Positions 58,566 to 64,000 of a stretch of DNA of 64,000 bases are shown one piece after another. Where the stretch lies: positions 1 through 64,000 of IMG/VR virus record IMGVR_UViG_3300005289_000016; one strand, given 5' to 3'. The notes beneath the pieces were generated by a model. It did no database searches. It was not told the DNA's origin and saw nothing but the letters and a program-made list of their open reading frames with translations. Both the position numbers and the translations under genes were made by a program. Every line of letters starts with the position of its first letter. Position 1 is the stretch's first letter. This stretch comes from a virus.

Positions 58566-60029
58566 ATGAAAAAGCGTAATGGCATTTACTTACGCGTGGT
58601 GGGTTACGACACCATGTTCATGCATCAGTCGCATCCTGCGATCCTGATGAACGACTTCAACATCGATCTTGAGGCCGACCGTCTCAAGCTGAACAACCTG
58701 ATTTATGCCAGCCTCGACGGGGACTCGCTGAACAACACGGCGAGCTGTGACTGTGGACTCATCCACGGCATGGACAATTACGGCATCCGCTGTAATGACT
58801 GTCTGAGCTTGGTAATGCCGATCACTGAGAAGCCATTGGAGACTCTCCTGTGGATCAAGTGCCCGGCAGGTATTAAGAAATTCATCAACCTTACAGTGTG
58901 GCGGATTCTCTCGAAGAACCTGACACACTCGAACTTCAATATCCTGGAGTATCTTTGTAACCCGCGCTACACGGCTGCCTCTCCCCTGGCGCCGGACAAG
59001 ATGCGCAAGCTGGATAAGCTGGAAATCCCCCGTGGCTACAACCACTTTGTTGAGAACTACGAGTCCATCCTGGTAGCGCTGTTTAAGGCTGGCTTGATTG
59101 GTCCATCGGCATCTGCCCGTAAGCGTAGAAAGATCATGCGCTTCTTGCAGGAGAACTTCGACCGGACGTTCTCGGATTACCTGCCATTCCCTACGCGTCT
59201 TGGGTTCATCAAAGAGAACTCCAACAACCGCATCACGGCCGACCCCAAGATGGTGTCTGCGGTTAACGCCGCGCACATCCTGATCGGGATCGACAACCGT
59301 GAGACTGCCGAGAACCAGCCCAAGCTGGCCCAGGCGGTCAAGGAAGGTCGCGTTGTCAGCGCACTCCAGCACTTCAACGATTACTACAAGACCTTCGAGT
59401 CTGAGGTGATCTTCAAGAAGCCTGGCGTAGCGCGGAAGCTGATCTACGGCACACGTCCGTACTTCGGCTACCGTGCGGTGATCACGTCGCGTCAGAAGCC
59501 TCACCGGCAGGACGGTATGGAGATGCCGTGGTCTGCGAGTACCTTGCTGTTTAAGGTCCACTTGCAGAACAAGCTGCTGACTCAGGGGTACATCCCCAAC
59601 GAGATGCAGGCCCTGATCTACGAGAACACTTTGCGTTGGCACCCTGAGCTGGACCGGCTGTTCAAGGAGCTACTAGCCGAAGCTCCGAACGGTACCATTC
59701 CAACCACCTTCGGTCGTAACCCAACCCTGACCCGTGGCTCTATCGGCTATAACCAGATTGACACGATCAAGTCTGACCCAACCGACAACACCATCAGCAT
59801 CTCGCCGCTCAACCTGATCGACAAGAACGCTGACTTCGATGGTGACGCACTGTGGGGCGAATTGCCGCTCGATCAGAAGAATGCGAAAGTCATGAGTCGT
59901 CTTGATCCAGTCACCGGCGTCATGGACCTCGACAAACCGTTCACGGTGTCCCGTAACACAACGCTTCCACCACCGTTGATCGCGACCATTACCAGTTGGA
60001 TCGTCGAGGGCGACCAGATTTCACGATGA
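58566..60029 (+). CDS. Non-virion RNA polymerase beta'-like subunit, N-terminal part (phiKZ gp55-like)
   Basis: 487 residues. GGGGAGG lies upstream of the ATG. Cysteines C61, C63, C76 and C79 (CDCG...CNDC) form a zinc-binding site like the beta' N-terminal zinc ribbon. Near 380-425 are RNPTLTRGSIGYNQ and NADFDGDALWGELPLD, matching the bacterial beta' active-site region with the magnesium-binding DFDGD. The protein ends about 60 residues later, so the rest of beta' is elsewhere. It shares the split point and catalytic motif with the virion beta' at 7599 but keeps the zinc site that one has lost. It follows the shell gene as gp55 follows gp54 in phiKZ. It transcribes late phage genes. Confidence 0.85.
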   Translation: MKKRNGIYLRVVGYDTMFMHQSHPAILMNDFNIDLEADRLKLNNLIYASLDGDSLNNTASCDCGLIHGMDNYGIRCNDCLSLVMPITEKPLETLLWIKCPAGIKKFINLTVWRILSKNLTHSNFNILEYLCNPRYTAASPLAPDKMRKLDKLEIPRGYNHFVENYESILVALFKAGLIGPSASARKRRKIMRFLQENFDRTFSDYLPFPTRLGFIKENSNNRITADPKMVSAVNAAHILIGIDNRETAENQPKLAQAVKEGRVVSALQHFNDYYKTFESEVIFKKPGVARKLIYGTRPYFGYRAVITSRQKPHRQDGMEMPWSASTLLFKVHLQNKLLTQGYIPNEMQALIYENTLRWHPELDRLFKELLAEAPNGTIPTTFGRNPTLTRGSIGYNQIDTIKSDPTDNTISISPLNLIDKNADFDGDALWGELPLDQKNAKVMSRLDPVTGVMDLDKPFTVSRNTTLPPPLIATITSWIVEGDQISR

Positions 60030-60039
60030 GGAGTTCACC

Positions 60040-60663
60040 ATGGCGATAGCTATCTACGCTGATGATCAGGAGTTCGGTGTCATGCACTACGGACTTCCGC
60101 GATCGGAGGACCGTGCGGCTATCCGACAGCGTATGGAAAACACTGCACGGTCATTTGGTTTGGCAGGCAGTGAAGTGTTCAACCGAGCAGTCCAACGGTT
60201 CGAGTCATTTGACTTTGATCGACTGGAACGCAAGATGGACGCATTGAAACGGAAGGTCAGCCACCTCTTTGACCGGGACGAGATCCGGCCAATGTGGAAG
60301 ATCGGCCAGTTCCAGCAGGCAGGTCCTGAGCAACAGCGTTGGCTGATGGCCAACCCGCGTGCCCAGCGTCTGTTTGAGAAGGACATGATGAATGGCTGGC
60401 GTGATTCCTTTGTCAACTACTTCCAAGGAAAGGTTGGCGAAGAGAACCCCGACTACCAGGCAGTCATGGACGGTATGGTGGTGTTTAACGAAGAAGGTGG
60501 TGCTGTGGCAACTCAGTACCTCACGATCCGTGACGCCGACAACCGTGGTCCGCTGCGCTTTGCCGAGCAAACCTTGGTGAAAGACAGCATGTGGGCCAAC
60601 TTCAACGCCTACCTCGATGAGGGCTTGGACGATCCAAGCGATTCGAACAACGGGTCGCTGTAA
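60040..60663 (+). CDS. Protein of unknown function downstream of RNA polymerase, 207 aa
   Basis: Starts MAIAIYADDQEFGVMHYGLP, with GAGGAG 7 nt before the ATG. A helical, charged middle (LERKMDALKRKVSHLFDRDE) lies before an acidic C-terminus (DEGLDDPSDSNNGSL). Only 10 nt separates it from the RNA polymerase gene, so it is co-expressed and may be an accessory of transcription, though no motif is recognised. Confidence 0.62.
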   Translation: MAIAIYADDQEFGVMHYGLPRSEDRAAIRQRMENTARSFGLAGSEVFNRAVQRFESFDFDRLERKMDALKRKVSHLFDRDEIRPMWKIGQFQQAGPEQQRWLMANPRAQRLFEKDMMNGWRDSFVNYFQGKVGEENPDYQAVMDGMVVFNEEGGAVATQYLTIRDADNRGPLRFAEQTLVKDSMWANFNAYLDEGLDDPSDSNNGSL

Positions 60664-60669
60664 AGGAGC

Positions 60670-60718
60670 GAGGCCTAGTGGAGCACTGCCCTATGGGTAT
60701 GTGCTCCGCAACCGCCTC
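60670..60718 (+). terminator. Extended hairpin terminator
   Basis: Outer GAGGC/GCCTC and inner GGAGCAC/GTGCTCC stems, with a 14-nt loop, followed by ACCCCTTTTCTTTTTC. It starts 7 nt after the stop at 60663. Confidence 0.6.
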
Positions 60719-60748
60719 ACCCCTTTTCTTTTTCGTCTGGAGTGTCCT

Positions 60749-61174
60749 ATGGCACGTGTCATCCCGGTCTTGGGTAGTGCTGGTTTTGCTACTGACTTGA
60801 CCATCAAGGCCGATGAAGCCCTGACCAATTTCTACACCTCCCAGCGCTCTCAGTCTGACATGTACCGCGGTCAGATCGCCAGTCTGGGGGACATCATCAG
60901 TCGCTTTGGCAACAGCCCCATGGAACTCGAGAATGAGGTCCGGGATGTGCTCGAAGACTACTTCGGTCGTCAGTTCGATGAAGTGACTCTTGATGTAACT
61001 ACTGTGGTGAAAGGACCCAGTATTGATTTACAAATCGGTGCTATCTTACGAGACGGTACGAAGACGATTGACATTCAGCACGTAGTCACGTCTACCGATT
61101 CCAAAATTCGCAGCATCATTGATCTGCAAAATGACGGTAAGCCATTCATTCTGGCTGACCTTCTTACTACCTAG
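60749..61174 (+). CDS. Protein of unknown function, 141 aa
   Basis: Starts MARVIPVLGSAGFATDLTIK. The ATG at 60749 has CTGGAG upstream. It is mixed: a helix with YFGRQFDEVTLDVTTVVKGP and a final strand-helix. The next gene starts 10 nt after its stop, so they probably form one operon. Not recognised. Confidence 0.62.
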   Translation: MARVIPVLGSAGFATDLTIKADEALTNFYTSQRSQSDMYRGQIASLGDIISRFGNSPMELENEVRDVLEDYFGRQFDEVTLDVTTVVKGPSIDLQIGAILRDGTKTIDIQHVVTSTDSKIRSIIDLQNDGKPFILADLLTT

Positions 61175-61183
61175 GAGTGATCC

Positions 61184-62008
61184 ATGTCCCAAGTTGTTAA
61201 GCTCGTTACCTCCAACGGCCCGATCCTTGTTCTGGCCAGCCTGCTCCTGAACCGTGCTGACGGCAGCGAAGTCCGCGCAGGCGAACTGGTTGCGGGTGAT
61301 GGCTACACCGTGACTCGTGGTGGCGCTCAGTTCAGCGAAACCGTTACCGAAGTGCTGGTTCCGACCGCTGAAGAAGCGCGTGAGTTCCTGCAAGAAGCTC
61401 GCATTGCCAAGCTGGAAGATCTGGTGGAAGACCAAGGCTCCCGCCTGGAAACCACCGAGAAAGCACTGGAAAGCGCCAACAACGCCCTGCTCGGCCTGCA
61501 ACGCACCATCGTTGAGCTGACCGCTTCGCACATCGACCGCATCTTCACCGATCAGGTCATGGTCGACAGCCTGGCTCAGCGCTTCTTCATCGCCGGCGCT
61601 AACGCCATCGCTCACAAAGCCCGTCAGTCCAAGGAGCGTACTCCTGAGCTGATCGTGATCGAGCAAGCGATCCCAGGCGCTATCCGTGCGACCCTGAAAG
61701 AAGAAGGCGGCGTGCTGGTCGAAGAACAGCTGAAAGAAACCGGTGAGTGGGTTACCGGCGAGCAGCTGTCCGAAGCCATGCAGGCTGACGTGATTCAGGA
61801 AGTGTTCGGCAACCTGCTGGCCAGCTCCGGCTGCACCATCGGTCGTCCGTACTTCATCGTTGAAGACGTGCACCTGGAAGAGTTCCGCAAGCAAGCCGCT
61901 GCTGGCGCTCGTGAAGCCCTGAGCCAAGTGGCCGGCGCTGCTGCACCTGTGACTGAAGAAGCTCAGGCACCTGTCGAAGCTGAGCCTGAAGCTCCGGTCG
62001 TTCACTAA
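61184..62008 (+). CDS. Protein of unknown function, 274 aa, with coiled coil
   Basis: Starts MSQVVKLVTSNGPILVLASL, with AGGAG before the ATG. The N-terminal 60 residues are beta-rich (ADGSEVRAGELVAGDGYTVT). Residues about 70-115 form a predicted coiled coil (KLEDLVEDQGSRLETTEKAL...). A globular helical part follows and the last 40 residues are Ala/Glu/Pro-rich and disordered. Strong codon bias similar to the abundant shell gene suggests high expression. Not recognised. Confidence 0.65.
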   Translation: MSQVVKLVTSNGPILVLASLLLNRADGSEVRAGELVAGDGYTVTRGGAQFSETVTEVLVPTAEEAREFLQEARIAKLEDLVEDQGSRLETTEKALESANNALLGLQRTIVELTASHIDRIFTDQVMVDSLAQRFFIAGANAIAHKARQSKERTPELIVIEQAIPGAIRATLKEEGGVLVEEQLKETGEWVTGEQLSEAMQADVIQEVFGNLLASSGCTIGRPYFIVEDVHLEEFRKQAAAGAREALSQVAGAAAPVTEEAQAPVEAEPEAPVVH

Positions 62009-62020
62009 GACCTGCACTGG

Positions 62021-62040
62021 GGGAGAGCTTCGGCTCTCCC
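62021..62040 (+). terminator. UUCG-tetraloop terminator
   Basis: GGGAGAGC and GCTCTCCC pair perfectly around TTCG, followed by TCTTTTA. The UUCG tetraloop gives high stability. It starts 13 nt after the stop at 62008. Confidence 0.78.
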
Positions 62041-62060
62041 TCTTTTACGGAGAGACTCCC

Positions 62061-62657
62061 ATGCAGCTTACCGACGATGATTTCAAACGGCTCGATGAAA
62101 TGGATAAAGAAGCCAATGCTCGCATGTCCGAGCGTGACTTCACCCAGCGTCTCCTGCCGCACCTTGTGCCGAATGGTCGGGGTGAAAACGTCCGTGTTGA
62201 CATTTATGTAGCCGCTGCTGGTCATGCCAACCGCATGATCGACGTCTTCGAGAATGGCAACCCAGGCAAGATCCTGTTCACCGTTCCACCGCTGATCTCC
62301 CCGACTCCGATGACCATCCGCTCAATCCATGCGCGGCCTGAAACGGACATCGGTGAACTCAGCGCAGAGTACGACGCCCAAGTGACCACCAACGCCCCAG
62401 GCATGGTGATTGACGGTTTCGTGCAGCGCCTCATGGCTTTGAACTACACTCCGGCTGACGCGATCTCCGCTGTCTACGGGTTGATGTGGGCCAAGATCTA
62501 CCGTCGTTACAACATCCCACTGGAATTGATGTTCGGTGAAGCCGCTCCTGAAGTCGCCAAGCAATTGGGTCAGATCAGCGGTGAAGCGGATGTCGATACC
62601 GGCCAGGCCAGGAAGACCCTCGATGACATTGCTGAAGACGACATCGAACCGCTCTGA
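62061..62657 (+). CDS. Protein of unknown function, 198 aa
   Basis: Starts MQLTDDDFKRLDEMDKEANA with CGGAGAG upstream. Helical N-terminus, a beta region (KILFTVPPLISPTPMTIRSI), then helices and an acidic C-terminus (DDIAEDDIEPL). Seven nt lie between its stop and the start of the phosphoesterase gene, so it may act with that nuclease. Not recognised. Confidence 0.62.
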   Translation: MQLTDDDFKRLDEMDKEANARMSERDFTQRLLPHLVPNGRGENVRVDIYVAAAGHANRMIDVFENGNPGKILFTVPPLISPTPMTIRSIHARPETDIGELSAEYDAQVTTNAPGMVIDGFVQRLMALNYTPADAISAVYGLMWAKIYRRYNIPLELMFGEAAPEVAKQLGQISGEADVDTGQARKTLDDIAEDDIEPL

Positions 62658-62664
62658 AAGACTC

Positions 62665-63777
62665 ATGGCGTTCATCTCGGACATCCACTTAGCCCATCCA
62701 CGTACCAACACGTACCACATCATCCAGAACCTCCGCAAGGCGTTTCCCGATGATGAGCAGACGGGCAAGCTCGATGTCATTTTCTTTGCAGGCGACGTCT
62801 TTGACCGCCTGATGAGTTTGCCTCAGGATGAGGTGGACGCCATCCAAGAGTGGATCGGTGATCTTCTTCGCATCTGCGCGAAACGCAACATCCTCGTGCG
62901 GGTTCTCGAAGGTACACCAAGCCATGACTGGCGCCAGTCGAAACAGTTCGTCAACGTCAACAACACGCTGGACAATCCCGCTAACCTGCGCTACGTCGAT
63001 ACATTGAGTATTGAGGTGATACAGGAGCTGGACAACCTGAGCGTGCTGTACGTGCCGGACGAGTGGAACGCTGACGCCAGTGTTACCTGGGCTCAGGTCC
63101 AAGAACTCCTTTCGATCCATGGGTTGGAAAAGGTTGACGTGGGCTGTATGCACGGCTCCTTCGACTATCAGTTGCCCATTGAGTCGAGCAAGAACCACAA
63201 CAGCGACGCGTACATGTCCATCGTTCGCCATTACATCGGCATCGGGCACGTACACATCCGCACAGAGCGAAACGGCAAGATCTTGGCCCAAGGGTCCTTT
63301 GATCGCCTGTCGCACGGTGAGGAAGCCGCTAAGGGTCATTACAGGGCATGCATCTCGCCTGCCGGTAATTACCACTGGTTCGTTGAAAACACCGGTGCCC
63401 GCATCTATAAGACGCTGGACTGCCGGGATCAGGTCATTGAGGAAACCATTGACCTGTTAGCGCAATACGAGAACGAACCCGATCAGTCGAACTTCCGACT
63501 GATGATCCAACGGGGCGGTACGGTGCACCACGGCTTGAAGGATTTGCGTAAGCGCTTCCCTCAGTTCCGGTTGACCACACAGCTTGATGATCTGAAGACC
63601 CAGGAAGAAGTCCAACTGGCTCAACAGCAGGCTCCGGTGGTGAAACCGATCAGCATCACGCCTACCAACATCACGCACCTTGTGGCTGAGCGAATGGCCC
63701 GTCAGGGAACTGACGTGACAGATCCTCGGGCATTGAAGGTCCTGGCTGTCTTGGACAAATATAAAGAGGCAGCATAG
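62665..63777 (+). CDS. SbcD/Mre11-like metallophosphoesterase (recombination nuclease)
   Basis: 370 residues from ATG 62665 (MAFISDIHLAHPRTN). It keeps the calcineurin-like phosphoesterase motifs: FISDIHLAH at the start (motif I, D and H), FFAGDVFDR near 35 (motif II), GTPSHDW near 83 (in place of GNHD), CMHGSFDY near 165 (motif IV) and GIGHVHIR near 190 (GHxH, motif V). These histidines and aspartates bind two metal ions. After about 210 comes a C-terminal domain that would pair with an SbcC/Rad50-like partner. The enzyme would trim DNA ends in replication and recombination. The ribosome site is weak (GAAAG). Confidence 0.8.
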   Translation: MAFISDIHLAHPRTNTYHIIQNLRKAFPDDEQTGKLDVIFFAGDVFDRLMSLPQDEVDAIQEWIGDLLRICAKRNILVRVLEGTPSHDWRQSKQFVNVNNTLDNPANLRYVDTLSIEVIQELDNLSVLYVPDEWNADASVTWAQVQELLSIHGLEKVDVGCMHGSFDYQLPIESSKNHNSDAYMSIVRHYIGIGHVHIRTERNGKILAQGSFDRLSHGEEAAKGHYRACISPAGNYHWFVENTGARIYKTLDCRDQVIEETIDLLAQYENEPDQSNFRLMIQRGGTVHHGLKDLRKRFPQFRLTTQLDDLKTQEEVQLAQQQAPVVKPISITPTNITHLVAERMARQGTDVTDPRALKVLAVLDKYKEAA

Positions 63778-63785
63778 GAGGTTGC

Positions 63786-64000
63786 ATGATTACTGATCCC
63801 AGCGCCCAAGCGGCGCTGTCGAGCCGTGAGCTGGGGCAGATCCCCATCTCCATCGGTACCAGTCTGGCCCTTGAGGGTGCCTTCGGCATCCTTGAGGACA
63901 ACCACAACCCAAAGCCAATCATCCATAATGTTGACGTCTTGTATGTCAACATCCGGACGTTGATCCGGAACATGGTGGGGGCAATCGACAACGAGCAACT
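63786..64000 (+). CDS. Protein of unknown function, cut off by right window edge
   Basis: ATG at 63786 with a strong AGGAGG site 5 nt upstream. The first 71 residues read MITDPSAQAALSSRELGQIP then ISIGTSLALEGAFGILED and LYVNIRTLIRNMVGAIDNEQ, with no stop before the edge. It begins 8 nt after the phosphoesterase stop and is probably co-transcribed with it. An SbcC/Rad50-like N-terminal P-loop is not visible. Family not recognised. Confidence 0.65.
   Translation, partial: MITDPSAQAALSSRELGQIPISIGTSLALEGAFGILEDNHNPKPIIHNVDVLYVNIRTLIRNMVGAIDNEQ

Overview
The window comes from the genome of a jumbo tailed phage of the phiKZ type (nucleus-forming, Chimalliviridae-like). It carries parts of two divergent multisubunit RNA polymerases, one in virion-gene context and one in early/replication context. 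It also has a tubulin-like PhuZ, a probable chimallin (phage-nucleus shell) gene, a contractile sheath and tube, a highly diverged terminase and a prohead protease. Moderately high GC and the similarity of gene order to Pseudomonas phiKZ-like phages suggest a Pseudomonas host. That host is an inference. I see no integrase, tRNA gene, IS element or CRISPR array.

Layout. 1-19394 is a virion (late) block. It has a truncated membrane-bearing virion protein and a 2113-residue structural protein with a lytic transglycosylase domain (both minus strand). On the plus strand follow virion RNA polymerase beta' N-part and beta, three structural proteins, the prohead protease and two probable internal head proteins. 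This order matches the phiKZ gp181-gp175 region as I remember it. 19450-24473 holds short early-type operons of tiny membrane proteins and unknown proteins. 24545-36844 is the tail/packaging block (tube, sheath, three structural proteins, large terminase, one further protein), matching the phiKZ gp30-gp25 region. 36908-47372 returns to short early units and contains PhuZ (43400-44389). 47466-51838 is a chain of ten small overlapping genes that look like fast-diverging paralogues, with one unrelated gene among them. 51908-54199 is a family B DNA polymerase fragment. 56577-60029 holds the probable nucleus shell protein followed by the N-terminal beta' part of the non-virion RNA polymerase. 62665-63777 is an SbcD/Mre11-like phosphoesterase.

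How it works together. The virion polymerase would be packaged, with maturation depending on the protease encoded four genes downstream of beta. After injection it would transcribe early units. Seven such units are preceded by the same bipartite motif: ATTCRA, then ACATNAT with the two starts exactly 21 nt apart. These units include the shell gene and PhuZ. The non-virion polymerase would then transcribe late genes. Most transcription units end in strong hairpins, several sharing a CATA...TATG outer stem.

Limits: all functional names come from motifs and recalled synteny. No searches were run. Most small early genes are unrecognised.
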